Positions 1 to 7,090 of a DNA stretch of 26,940 bases are shown in pieces. Made by a program: the position numbers and the translations under genes. Below the pieces are notes generated by a model that was given only the letters and a program-made list of their open reading frames with translations, was not told where the DNA came from and made no database searches. Every line of letters starts with the position of its first letter. Position 1 is the stretch's first letter. Origin of the DNA: Clostridia bacterium (lineage in GTDB: Bacteria; Bacillota_A; Clostridia; Christensenellales; Aristaeellaceae); assembly GCA_017525805.1 (NCBI GenBank), contig JAFXSH010000057.1, positions 1 to 26,940 on the forward strand, in the 5' to 3' direction.

Positions 1-534
1 CGTCCCTCCATGTGGTCGGCCATCGGCGGCCTGGAAAAGGCCCGGGAAGTCAATAAGGAAGTAGCGAAGTACGTGGACGTGATGATCGGCAACGAGGAGG
101 ACTTCACCGCCTGCTTAGGCCTGCAGGTGGAGGGCAACGACGAAAACCTGAAAGAACTGAACTTAGACGGCTACTATAAGATGATCGCGGAAGCCGCCCG
201 GCAGTACCCCAACTTCAAGGCCATCGCCACCACCCTGCGCACCGTGAAAACCGCCACCGTGAACGACTGGAAAGCCATCTGCTGGGCCGACGGCCAGGTG
301 CATATGTCCAAGGAATACAACGGGCTTGAGATTTTGGACCGCGTGGGCGGCGGCGACTCCTTCGCCTCCGGACTGATCTATGGTCTCATGACCACCGGCG
401 ACCCCGAGCTGGCCGTCAATTACGGCGCGGCCCACGGCGCGCTGGCTATGACCACCCCCGGCGATACCTCCATGGCCAGCAGGGAAGAAGTGGAATCCAT
501 CATGAAGAACGGCAGCGCCCGGGTAAAGCGCTGA
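1..534 (+). CDS. kdgK: 2-keto-3-deoxygluconate kinase, PfkB family (3' part)
   Basis: The 5' end lies outside the window; the open frame runs from base 1 to the TGA at 532-534. The visible 177 codons are the C-terminal half of a PfkB/ribokinase-fold sugar kinase. The PfkB signature DRVGGGDSFASG is at about 331-366, with the catalytic Asp of GGGDSFASG. The segments NEEDFTACLG and AAHGALAMTTPGDTSMA match my recollection of KDG kinases that phosphorylate 2-keto-3-deoxygluconate in hexuronate (pectin or alginate) breakdown. A strong terminator follows at 573-624, so this is the last gene of its transcript. The substrate is inferred from family resemblance; another PfkB sugar kinase is possible. 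The kdg aldolase partner would have to lie upstream of the window. Confidence 0.8.
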   Translation, partial: RPSMWSAIGGLEKAREVNKEVAKYVDVMIGNEEDFTACLGLQVEGNDENLKELNLDGYYKMIAEAARQYPNFKAIATTLRTVKTATVNDWKAICWADGQVHMSKEYNGLEILDRVGGGDSFASGLIYGLMTTGDPELAVNYGAAHGALAMTTPGDTSMASREEVESIMKNGSARVKR

Positions 535-572
535 AACTTTCGGTAATAATCAATAGATCGCCTGATCGGCAA

Positions 573-624
573 GGGGTGTGCATTCGCGGGAAAAGCGAGC
601 GTTTGCACACCCCCCCTGTTTTTT
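573..624 (+). terminator. Rho-independent terminator after kdgK-like gene
   Basis: A 10-bp perfect stem, GGGGTGTGCA (573-582) with TGCACACCCC (604-613), is followed by CCC and a T-rich run (617-624). It closes the kinase transcript before the met promoter. Confidence 0.85.
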
Positions 625-683
625 ACAAAACTACTTTATTGCCAGAGATGCGGACCGAAAACAATGGAAATACAATTTGTCTA

Positions 684-712
684 TTGACATAATAGATAAA
701 TCGGACTATAAT
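684..712 (+). promoter_or_regulatory. Consensus sigma-A promoter of the met leader/metNIQ operon
   Basis: A perfect TTGACA at 684-689 and a perfect TATAAT at 707-712 are separated by exactly 17 bp. Transcription should start near 719, about 10 nt before the ribosome binding site of the leader peptide. A fully consensus promoter ahead of two terminators fits an operon controlled after initiation, by attenuation. Confidence 0.9.
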
Positions 713-743
713 GCTCTCAGCCAAGAGAAAGGAGGCGGGCGCA

Positions 744-803
744 GTGAAACGGATGACCGGAATGTGTTGTTGCATGTGTTTGTTTGCTGCGCTTTCCTTG
801 TAA
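744..803 (+). CDS. Met/Cys-rich leader peptide (19 aa), probable attenuator peptide
   Basis: A GTG start has an excellent AAAGGAGG at 728-735 (8-nt spacing). The product is VKRMTGMCCCMCLFAALSL and ends at TAA 801-803. Four of its first twelve codons are Cys and four are Met (including the GTG start), with Cys-Cys-Cys-Met-Cys at codons 8-12. It lies between a consensus promoter and a terminator, upstream of a methionine-family importer. This is the classic layout of a leader peptide whose translation senses charged tRNA. Codons 8-10 (765-773) sit about 13 nt before GCTGCGC (786-792), a segment that can pair either backward (739-744) or forward (835-841). A ribosome stalled on the Cys run would leave it free for forward pairing. 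I do not recognise it as a named leader. It could instead be a small hydrophobic peptide, but its position argues for a regulatory role. Confidence 0.75.
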   Translation: MKRMTGMCCCMCLFAALSL

Positions 804-825
804 CAGCCATGGATAATGTTGGCTT

Positions 826-860
826 AAGCAGGCGGCGCGGCATGCATCGCCTGCTTTTTT
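826..860 (+). terminator. Attenuator terminator T1 upstream of metN
   Basis: The stem GCAGGCG (828-834)/CGCCTGC (848-854) is followed by TTTTTT (855-860) and lies 23 nt after the leader-peptide stop. Its loop segment GCGCGGC (835-841) can alternatively pair with GCTGCGC (786-792) at the end of the leader ORF. Its 3' arm can alternatively pair with a second copy of GCAGGCG at 885-891. These mutually exclusive pairings are what an attenuation switch needs; the mechanism is inferred. Confidence 0.8.
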
Positions 861-869
861 GATACGGTG

Positions 870-913
870 GATCGGCTGTATCCGGCAGGCGGCGGATGCA
901 GCCGGTTTTTATT
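870..913 (+). terminator. Second tandem terminator-like hairpin T2 before metN
   Basis: A 12-bp stem, CGGCTGTATCCG (873-884) with CGGATGCAGCCG (893-904, one T-G pair), encloses GCAGGCGG and is followed by GTTTTTATT (905-913). It begins 12 nt after T1. Two terminator-like hairpins in a row between one promoter and its gene suggest dual control or tight shut-off. T2 ends 16 nt before metN, so no separate promoter is seen between them. Confidence 0.7.
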
Positions 914-929
914 GGAAAGGGAAGCGGCC

Positions 930-1958
930 ATGATTCAGATTGATCACGCGATCAAAACCTTCGCAGAGGGAAGCCAGGCGGTGCACGCCCTGCGGGATGT
1001 GAGCCTCAAGGTGGAAAAGGGCGACATTTACGGCATTGTCGGTTTTTCCGGGGCTGGGAAATCCACCCTGCTTCGATTGGTGAACGGCCTGGAAAAGCCG
1101 GACAGCGGCAGCGTCGTCGTGGCCGGGCAGGATTTATCCCGGCTGGACCAGAAGGGGCTAAAAAACCTCCGGCGCAGGATTGGCATGGTATTTCAGCAAT
1201 TCAACCTTCTGGAAGGAAAAACGGTGAAGCACAACGTGGCGATCCCCCTGCATTTGGCTGGGACGCCGAAAAAAGAAATCGACCAGCGGGTGAAAGAAGT
1301 GCTGAAATTCGTGGAACTGGAGGACAAGGAAAACGCTTACGTCAGTCAGCTTTCCGGGGGCCAGAAGCAGCGGGTGGGCATCGCGCGGGCCCTGGCCACC
1401 CGGCCGGATATCCTGCTCTGCGACGAAGCCACTTCCGCCCTCGATCCGCAGACCACGGAATCCATCCTGCTTTTGCTGCGGAAGGTGAACCGGGAAATGG
1501 GCGTCACCATCCTGCTGATCACCCATCAGATGCAGGTGATCCAAATGATCTGCAACAAGGTGGCAGTGATGGAATATGGGCAAATCGTGGAGGAAGGCTC
1601 CGTATTGGACGTGTTCGGCACTCCGAAGGAGGAAGTGACGAAGCGGTTCGTCCGAACGGTCATCAACGACCAGATCCCCGAAAAGTTCATCTCCGTGGTA
1701 AGAGATGAAAAGCGGAACCAGCAAGTGGAGCTGCTCAAATTCATCGGCGATTCGGTCAGGGAGCCTTTGATCGCCAATCTGTGCCGCATGAACGGCCTGG
1801 AAGTAAACATTTTAGGGGCGACGATCCAGGAAATGCAGGGCAGCGTCATGAGCGTATTCATCCTGCAGCTGATCGGGGACGGCGAATTGATCGGGCTGGC
1901 GGAAGAAAAAATCGACCGGGCCGGCGCGCTTCGGGAAAGGATGGTGCTTTCGGCATGA
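930..1958 (+). CDS. metN: Methionine-type ABC importer ATPase
   Basis: 342 residues, the usual MetN length. It is the ATP-hydrolysing subunit of a D/L-methionine-type importer at the cytoplasmic membrane. Visible motifs: Walker A GFSGAGKST (about 38-46), Q-loop VFQQ (87-90), signature LSGGQKQR (141-148), Walker B ILLCDE (161-166), D-loop SALD and the H-loop THQ (His199). The C-terminal 80 or so residues form the NIL regulatory domain that in known MetN proteins binds methionine and inhibits transport. The ATG at 930 was chosen because AAAGGG lies about 7 nt upstream; a longer frame from 867 would start inside the second terminator. It overlaps metI by four bases (ATGA), which implies translational coupling. 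Transported ligand: methionine by family, but the Cys-rich leader leaves room for cystine or other sulfur compounds. Confidence 0.93.
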   Translation: MIQIDHAIKTFAEGSQAVHALRDVSLKVEKGDIYGIVGFSGAGKSTLLRLVNGLEKPDSGSVVVAGQDLSRLDQKGLKNLRRRIGMVFQQFNLLEGKTVKHNVAIPLHLAGTPKKEIDQRVKEVLKFVELEDKENAYVSQLSGGQKQRVGIARALATRPDILLCDEATSALDPQTTESILLLLRKVNREMGVTILLITHQMQVIQMICNKVAVMEYGQIVEEGSVLDVFGTPKEEVTKRFVRTVINDQIPEKFISVVRDEKRNQQVELLKFIGDSVREPLIANLCRMNGLEVNILGATIQEMQGSVMSVFILQLIGDGELIGLAEEKIDRAGALRERMVLSA

Positions 1959-2644
1959 ACGCGGATTGGCAGGCGCAGTTCAAGGAAATCTTCGGCATCA
2001 AATGGCCTAAGCTGCTGGAAAGCTTAGGGCAGACGGTATACATGTTAGGCTGGGCGCTGCTGATCGGCGCGGCCATCGGGCTGCTGCTGGCCCTGCTGCT
2101 GGTGCTTTGCCGGAAAGGGGGCCTGATGCAGAACCGGGTCGTGTACGCCGTTGTGAACGTCTATGTGAATATCGTGCGTTCCATGCCCTTCATCATCACC
2201 CTGGTATTCGTGTTCCCGGTGACCCGGCTGATCGTGGGAAAAACCTACGGTTCCACGGCGATGCTGGTGCCGCTTGTGATTTACATCAGCCCTTATATGG
2301 CGCGGCTGATCGAAAACTCTCTATTGGAAGTGAGCCCCGGCGTCATTGAGGCCGCCTTGAGCATGGGCGCTTCCGTCTGGCAGATCATTACACGCTTCCT
2401 GCTGCCGGAAGCCCTGCCCTCCATCATCTTGGCCATGACTACCGGAACGGTGGGCCTGCTTGGGGCCACCGCCATGGCGGGATATGTGGGCGGCGGAGGC
2501 GTGGGCGACCTGGCCCTGACCTATGGGTATCAGCGGTATAATTTTCCCCTGCTGATCCTGACCATTGTGATCTTGGTGATTTTTGTTCAGCTGCTGCAGA
2601 TGCTTGGCAACCGCGTCAGCGGAAGACTGCGGCGGCATCGCTGA
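1955..2644 (+). CDS. metI: Methionine-type ABC importer permease
   Basis: 229 residues, a typical MetI with about five membrane-spanning segments and a BPD_transp_1 fold. The EAA coupling loop that contacts the ATPase is visible as EAALSMGASVWQIITRFLLP, about two thirds along. A later glycine-rich stretch, GYVGGGGVGDLAL, matches the conserved MetI region. The start ATG overlaps the metN stop as ATGA, so the two are co-translated. It pairs with metN and metQ to form the importer. Confidence 0.93.
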   Translation: MNADWQAQFKEIFGIKWPKLLESLGQTVYMLGWALLIGAAIGLLLALLLVLCRKGGLMQNRVVYAVVNVYVNIVRSMPFIITLVFVFPVTRLIVGKTYGSTAMLVPLVIYISPYMARLIENSLLEVSPGVIEAALSMGASVWQIITRFLLPEALPSIILAMTTGTVGLLGATAMAGYVGGGGVGDLALTYGYQRYNFPLLILTIVILVIFVQLLQMLGNRVSGRLRRHR

Positions 2645-2719
2645 AACGGTTTCCCTCCCCTGTCCGGACGGGGGATGAAACATACAAAATGATTTCCATG
2701 ATTTGAAAGGAGAAACACC

Positions 2720-3535
2720 ATGAAGAAGCTGCTGTCTGTATTGCTGGCCCTGGCCCTGCTGCTGAGCGCGGCCAGCGCCGTCCTGGCGGAAGAAAAGACT
2801 CTGATCCGTTACTCCAAGTCTCAGGGCCCCTACACGGAACTGTTTGAAGACGGGATCATCCCGATCCTGGAAAAACAGGGCTATACCTTTGAGGTGGTGG
2901 AAGCCAGCGACCTGCTGGTGGCCGATAAGATGCTGGAAGCGGGCGACGTGGATGTGAACGTGGAACAGCATACCGCTTACATCGAAACCTACTTTAACGC
3001 CAACAACGACGGGCATCTGGTAGGCATCAGCCCCATTCCCACAGTACCCGCGGGCCTGTATTCCGCTCGGCACACCAGCCTGGACGAAATTGCGGAGGGC
3101 ATGACCATCGCTGTGACCAACGACGCCTCCAACACCGCCCGGTGCTTGCTGATCCTGCAAAAGATCGGCTGGATCACCTTCGATCCCGGCGTAGATGTGA
3201 CGAAGGTGACAGTGGATGACATTGCGGAGAACCCTTATAACCTGGAAATCATCCAGGTGCTGAACACCACCATCCCCACCAGCCTTGCGGACTATGACTT
3301 CGGCCTGATCACCGGCTCCATCGTATGGAACGCCCGTGAAATCGTCGATCCCTCCAGCGCCCTGGCCCAGGAAGATATTCTGCCCCATCTGGTGCTGCAG
3401 GTGACAGTGAAAGAACAGGACAAGGACGCGGAATGGGCAAAGGCCATCGTGGACGCCTACCATTCCGATGAATTCAAAGCGTATCTGGAAGAAAACAACA
3501 CCGGCATGTGGTGGATTCCCGAGGAACTTCGCTGA
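2720..3535 (+). CDS. metQ: Methionine-type ABC importer substrate-binding protein
   Basis: 271 residues, NlpA/MetQ family. An AAAGGAG lies 9 nt before the ATG. The N-terminus is a clear signal peptide (MKKLLSVLLALALLLSAASA, then VLAEE), but no lipobox Cys is present. Members of this family in Gram-positive bacteria are normally lipoproteins anchored by that Cys. The mature part keeps family features, including the ligand-region segments VNVEQHTAY and NDASNTARC and the late ITGSIV. It follows metI by 75 bp and is closed by the terminator at 3555-3595. How the binding protein is retained at the cell surface without a lipid anchor is unclear; an uncleaved signal anchor is one option. Confidence 0.92.
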   Translation: MKKLLSVLLALALLLSAASAVLAEEKTLIRYSKSQGPYTELFEDGIIPILEKQGYTFEVVEASDLLVADKMLEAGDVDVNVEQHTAYIETYFNANNDGHLVGISPIPTVPAGLYSARHTSLDEIAEGMTIAVTNDASNTARCLLILQKIGWITFDPGVDVTKVTVDDIAENPYNLEIIQVLNTTIPTSLADYDFGLITGSIVWNAREIVDPSSALAQEDILPHLVLQVTVKEQDKDAEWAKAIVDAYHSDEFKAYLEENNTGMWWIPEELR

Positions 3536-3554
3536 ACCGGCTGATAGAATTGCG

Positions 3555-3597
3555 GCCTCTGCTCTACGCACATTCGCGGGGCAGAGGCTGTTTTTCT
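3555..3597 (+). terminator. Rho-independent terminator of metNIQ
   Basis: GCCTCTGC (3555-3562) pairs with GCAGAGGC (3581-3588) and is followed by TGTTTTTCT. The loop contains CATTCGCGGG, a 10-mer also found in the loop of the terminator at 573-624. Confidence 0.85.
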
Positions 3598-3661
3598 CTC
3601 TTTACTGAAGACGTTCAAAAAATAGTTCGATCCATCAGTCGCTGCTTTCTTTCTATATCGC

Positions 3662-3692
3662 TTGACTTAGAGTAAGCTTTAAGGTATAAGAT
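3662..3692 (+). promoter_or_regulatory. MerR-type promoter/operator upstream of the oxidoreductase gene
   Basis: TTGACT (3662-3667) is followed by the imperfect dyad CTTAGAG...CTTTAAG (3666-3683) filling the spacer. The -10 is either TATAAG (3685-3690, 17-bp spacer) or TAAGAT (3687-3692, 19-bp spacer). A dyad lying between -35 and -10 with a lengthened spacer is the hallmark of MerR-family activation, and the CTTAGAG half-site resembles operators of aldehyde- or thiol-responsive MerR regulators. No MerR gene is in the window, so the regulator would act from elsewhere. Confidence 0.6.
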
Positions 3693-3738
3693 TCTCAGCG
3701 TACAGCAAACCCGCGTCCGGAAAGGGGAGGCAAAGGAA

Positions 3739-4701
3739 ATGAACAGCATCAAGTGGGGCGTTTTAGGCACCGCGGATATCGCCCGGGGGCAAACGATTCC
3801 CGCCATGAAAAAGGCGGTCAACTGTGATCTGTACGCCATCGCGGGCCGCGGTTTGGAAAAGGCCCGGCAATTCCAGCAGGAATTCGGCTTTGAAAAAGCT
3901 TACGGCAGTTACGAAGCGCTGCTGAACGATCCCAACGTGGAGGCGGTGTACATCCCCCTGCCCAACGACTTGCACTGTGAATGGGCCATACGCGCTCTGA
4001 ACGCGAAAAAGCATGTGCTGTGCGAAAAGCCGCTGGCAGTGTCCAAAGCCCAGGAAGAAAGCATGTTCCGGGCGGCGGAGGAAAACGGCGTGCACCTGAT
4101 GGAAGCGTTCGCTTATCTCCACAGTCCGATCATCGCGGCGATCAAGGGGGAACTGGCTTCCATCGGTGAGATCAGGTATTTGGAATCCGCCTTCATTACG
4201 CCCCGCCGTCCCGATACGGATATTCGCCTGCGGAGGGAAACTTATGGCGGCGCCCTGTACGACTTAGGCTGCTATTCCCTGAGCATGGCCCTGTGGATGA
4301 TGGGCCGGGAACCGGAATCGGTGCGCGCCTCCGCCCAGTTTTCCCAAAAGCATATTGATTTGTACACCTCCGCTCTGCTCCTGTATGAAAACGGGGCGGT
4401 GGCCAAGCTGGACTGCGGCATGCTGCTGCCGGACGGCCGGCTGGACCGGCTGCACATCTACGCCACCCAAGGCGAAATCCATTCCCCGGTGCAGTTCAAT
4501 CAGTCCGGCGAAATCCCTTATACGGTGATCCGGGACGGAAAGCGGGAAACGAAAACCGTTTCGGCCCCTAACAATTATCAGCTGGAAATCGAACAATTGG
4601 GCCGGTGCGTTCGGAATGGGGAAACGCCCCATGTTACCAAAACGTTTTCCCTGCGCTGCGCCGCCGTTATGGACAGGATCCTTTCGGAAATCGGGTATTG
4701 A
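3739..4701 (+). CDS. Gfo/Idh/MocA family NAD(P)-dependent oxidoreductase
   Basis: 320 residues, normal for the family. These enzymes oxidise or reduce sugars, inositols or related alcohols with NAD(P). Residues 5-16 form the Rossmann nucleotide-binding turn (KWGVLGTADIAR). CEKPLA at about 95-100 carries the conserved Glu-Lys-Pro with the catalytic Lys. GALYDLGCYS at about 173-182 matches the usual second active-site region (G.L.D.G.Y). The start has a GGGGAGG-type ribosome site upstream (3723-3729). The gene stands alone: a terminator precedes it and the dnaA control region follows. Substrate unknown; the MerR-type promoter hints at induction by a toxic carbonyl or similar signal. Confidence 0.88.
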   Translation: MNSIKWGVLGTADIARGQTIPAMKKAVNCDLYAIAGRGLEKARQFQQEFGFEKAYGSYEALLNDPNVEAVYIPLPNDLHCEWAIRALNAKKHVLCEKPLAVSKAQEESMFRAAEENGVHLMEAFAYLHSPIIAAIKGELASIGEIRYLESAFITPRRPDTDIRLRRETYGGALYDLGCYSLSMALWMMGREPESVRASAQFSQKHIDLYTSALLLYENGAVAKLDCGMLLPDGRLDRLHIYATQGEIHSPVQFNQSGEIPYTVIRDGKRETKTVSAPNNYQLEIEQLGRCVRNGETPHVTKTFSLRCAAVMDRILSEIGY

Positions 4702-4951
4702 CCCGCTGACCAAACTGTTACGGTCTCATTTCAATAATCGATTTCTTTGTTAAGAATCCTTTTGGAAACTTTTAATTCGTATTTGAGGCCACCCAAAAAG
4801 CAGACCCGCAAAGCGTGTTTTTGGGGGAATTTATCCCTGGGACATGCGCATATATTTGCGGTATATGCATATTTATTCTTTCCCGGGATTTTCTTTCCGC
4901 CACGGCTTGTAGCCCATAGACAAAATGACCACAAGGGATAGCGAAAGAAAG

Positions 4952-4960
4952 TTATCAACA
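4952..4960 (+). promoter_or_regulatory. DnaA box (TTATCAACA)
   Basis: TTATCAACA differs by one base from the consensus TTATCCACA. It lies upstream of the dnaA promoter. Confidence 0.6.
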
Positions 4961-5010
4961 TTTTTTTCCAATGTATGAAGCTCCCAGCGAAACGGTCCCC
5001 AAAAGGTCCC

Positions 5011-5039
5011 TTGAAATGCGGCGTAAAATCTGGTATGAT
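5011..5039 (+). promoter_or_regulatory. dnaA promoter
   Basis: TTGAAA (5011-5016) and TATGAT (5034-5039) are 17 bp apart, with a TGG extension before the -10. Two DnaA boxes lie just downstream in the leader, the arrangement expected for DnaA autorepression. Confidence 0.75.
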
Positions 5040-5065
5040 AGGGCAGGCGGCTGGGGAGCGATAAG

Positions 5066-5088
5066 TTTTCCACAAAAAGTTATCCACA
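5066..5088 (+). promoter_or_regulatory. Two tandem DnaA boxes in the dnaA leader
   Basis: TTTTCCACA (5066-5074, one mismatch) and a perfect TTATCCACA (5080-5088) are on the same strand, 5 bp apart, between the dnaA promoter and start codon. Confidence 0.8.
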
Positions 5089-5195
5089 CCCCGCGGCGGG
5101 CGTTTGCCCGGCGGGCTTTCTTTTTTCCACGTTTCCCGCGGCCCTGCCTTCAAATAAACATGCACAAGCCATGCGACAGAAGCGGAGAGAGCACA

Positions 5196-6518
5196 TTGGA
5201 TAAACAGGCTCTTTGGGATCAGGCATGTCAGATCATGCACCTGGAAATGACGGAGGTCACCTTTAATACTTGGATTCGTTCCGCCCTGCGTCCGCTGGGT
5301 TCTTCCGGCGACCAGTTTTTTATTGAAGCGGTGACCGAATTTTATTACCAGTTTGTGGTGCCACGCTACTCCGTGCTGGTGAGCAATTCCCTGTCCGAAG
5401 CGGCGGGCCGGCCCCTGAAAGCCGTTTTTCTCACCCCCGCCCAGGCCGACGAGTACCGCGCGGGCGTGACCCCCGGCGAAAAACCGGCGGAGGGCAGCAG
5501 CCTGAACCCCAAGTATACCTTCGACACCTTCGTGGTGGGCAGCAACAACCGCTTTGCCCACGCGGCGGCCCTGGCGGTGGCCGAAGCCCCGGCGGACGCT
5601 TACAACCCCCTGTTCATTTACGGCGGCGTGGGCCTGGGCAAAACGCACCTGATGCACGCCATCGGGCACTACATGCTGTCCCAAAAGCCCACGCTGCGGG
5701 TGAAGTATGTCACCTGCGAGCTGTTCATGAATGAAATGGTGAACTCCCTCAACAAAAAAACCCAGGCCGAATTCCGGGAAAAATACCGGAACATCGACGT
5801 GCTGATGGTGGACGATATCCAGTTTTTGACCGGCAAAACCGGCACCCAGGAGGAATTCTTCCACACCTTCAACGCCCTGCATACCGCCGGGAAACAGATC
5901 ATCCTGTCCTCCGATAAGCCGCCAAGGGAAATCGCCAAGCTGGAAGAGAGGCTCCGCAGCCGTTTTGAGTGGGGCTTGCTGGCCGATATTTCCAAGCCGG
6001 ACCTGGAAACCCGGGTGGCCATCCTCAAGCAAAAGGCCGGGGAAGAGCTGCTGAATGTGGACACCGCCGTGCTCACCATGATCGCCGAGCGGGTGTCCAA
6101 CAACGTGCGGGAGCTGGAAGGGTGCCTCACCCGCCTGGTGGCTTATTCCTCCCTTACCGGCAAGCCTGTGGACCAGCGTCTTGCCGAAGACGCCCTGCGG
6201 GAAATCTTCGCCCGCTCCGAACCCCGCCGCGTCACCTGCGACGACGTGATGGAGGCGGTGGCAGCCTATTACAGCGTTTCTGTGGACGATTTGAAGGGCC
6301 CCCGCCGCAGCCGCGACGTGGCCGTACCCCGGCAGATCGCCATGTACATCGCCAGGGAAATTGTGGGCGCGCCACTCACCATGATCGGCGATTGCTTCGG
6401 CGGGCGCGACCATTCCACCGTGAACCACGCCTGCCAGAAGGTGTCCGGCGATATGAAAACCTCTCCCGCCCTCACCACCCTGGTCAGCGACTTAACGCAG
6501 CAATTGCAGGAAAGATAA
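5196..6518 (+). CDS. dnaA: Chromosomal replication initiator protein DnaA
   Basis: 440 residues from the TTG at 5196, close to the usual 440-460. It binds DnaA boxes at the origin, melts DNA and loads helicase. Domain I is at about 1-80 (LWDQACQIM, FNTWIRS). After a short linker, domain III is an AAA+ ATPase with Walker A GGVGLGKTH (about 142-150) and Walker B VLMVDDIQF (about 201-209). Domain IV is a helix-turn-helix with the DnaA signature GGRDHSTVNHACQK near residue 401. TTG was chosen because GGAGAG lies about 6 nt upstream and the protein then begins as DnaA normally does; an in-frame ATG at 5160 would add 12 atypical residues. dnaN, recF and gyrB do not follow; a mobile repeat lies 30 bp downstream. 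Confidence 0.96.
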   Translation: MDKQALWDQACQIMHLEMTEVTFNTWIRSALRPLGSSGDQFFIEAVTEFYYQFVVPRYSVLVSNSLSEAAGRPLKAVFLTPAQADEYRAGVTPGEKPAEGSSLNPKYTFDTFVVGSNNRFAHAAALAVAEAPADAYNPLFIYGGVGLGKTHLMHAIGHYMLSQKPTLRVKYVTCELFMNEMVNSLNKKTQAEFREKYRNIDVLMVDDIQFLTGKTGTQEEFFHTFNALHTAGKQIILSSDKPPREIAKLEERLRSRFEWGLLADISKPDLETRVAILKQKAGEELLNVDTAVLTMIAERVSNNVRELEGCLTRLVAYSSLTGKPVDQRLAEDALREIFARSEPRRVTCDDVMEAVAAYYSVSVDDLKGPRRSRDVAVPRQIAMYIAREIVGAPLTMIGDCFGGRDHSTVNHACQKVSGDMKTSPALTTLVSDLTQQLQER

Positions 6519-6548
6519 AGAAAGCAATAGTTTAGTTGAATAATTTTC

Positions 6549-6997
6549 AAGGACACTTTAAGTCAGAAACAAGGGGGACGCTGGGGTTTCACCCCAGACC
6601 CCACCAGGGAGGTGACCTCCCTGGATCCACGCTTGCGGAAATTACAAGATACGTTGAGACAACTTGGTTCCCGCTGCTGCTTGGAAAGGATATCAAAGCT
6701 TGCCGCCGTTGTGCTTCTGGCCCGGTCGCTGAAAGCGACCAACCCGGATGCAAAGCATCCGGGGAAAGCCAGGGAATAATCCCCCAGGGAAAGCAAGCTT
6801 TCCCTGGGGGATTTTCCCGGCTTTCTTGGGTCAGAAGCCCTCTATCTTTCGTATCTCCCAGCGACAGGCGGAAATTGTTTTCTCTTCCTCACTTGTTTTT
6901 TCGCCTGACGGGATGCAAGGGATGAAATCCCTTGCCGCGGGGTTCAGGGGGCGCGGAGCCCCCTGCTTCGTCTTTTTTCCTAACTTAAAGTGTCCTT
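6549..6997. mobile_element. MITE-like hairpin-rich element, copy A (449 bp)
   Basis: Bounded by 18-bp terminal inverted repeats AAGGACACTTTAAGTCAG (6549-6566) and CTAACTTAAAGTGTCCTT (6980-6997), one mismatch. TTTCA occurs at both junctions (6545-6549 and 6997-7001) and may be a target duplication. The interior has no convincing gene but many perfect hairpins, for example 6604-6624, 6724-6740, the palindrome around 6782-6810, and CAAGGGATGAAATCCCTTG near 6916-6934. Two related copies are at 16834-17082 and 23206-23657, both in the opposite orientation. It carries no transposase, so movement would need one supplied from elsewhere. It occupies most of the 572-bp gap between dnaA and the DUF378 gene. 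Confidence 0.85.
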
Positions 6998-7040
6998 TTC
7001 AGCATTGCGGTTAAAATGCAATCTTCAACTTTCAACACAG

Positions 7041-7070
7041 AAAAAAATTCCGCCGGAACGCGCCCGGCGG
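7041..7070 (-). terminator. Rho-independent terminator of the DUF378 gene
   Basis: Read leftward, CCGCCGG (from 7070-7064) pairs with CCGGCGG (7056-7050) across a 7-nt loop, then AA and a run of seven T (complement of 7041-7047). Confidence 0.85.
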
Positions 7071-7090
7071 GTTTGGTTTTTCACGGTCTG

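Larger units (their letters stand above)
4702..5195. other. dnaA upstream region, candidate origin of replication
   Basis: A 494-bp gap without a credible gene. The left part is AT-rich and includes an inverted repeat CCCAAAAA/TTTTTGGG (4792-4799, 4818-4825) and a second dyad GCATATA/TATATGC (4848-4854, 4862-4868), next to TATTTATTC: a plausible unwinding element. DnaA boxes lie at 4952-4960, 5066-5074 and 5080-5088, and the dnaA promoter at 5011-5039. Few boxes are visible for a full origin, so this may only be the autoregulatory part. Confidence 0.5.

Noticed and set aside
578..862. 94-codon plus-strand open frame across the met leader
   Set aside because: It begins in the loop of the kinase terminator and runs through the promoter, the leader peptide and T1 in another frame; no ribosome site, no family resemblance.
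713..929. SAM (S-box) riboswitch or T-box upstream of metN
   Set aside because: No T-box consensus and no S-box core helices could be found; a short Cys/Met-rich ORF with its own ribosome site explains the region better.
2321..3571. 416-codon minus-strand open frame opposite metI and metQ
   Set aside because: Mirror of two well-supported genes; composition is a His/Gly/Gln-rich antisense artefact of GC-rich codons.
4731..6428. 565-codon minus-strand open frame opposite dnaA
   Set aside because: Antisense to a complete dnaA with all motifs; same artefact composition, no start signal.
6536..7014. Open frames inside inverted-repeat copy A
   Set aside because: They are built from hairpin arms, are not kept in copies B and C, and have no domain.
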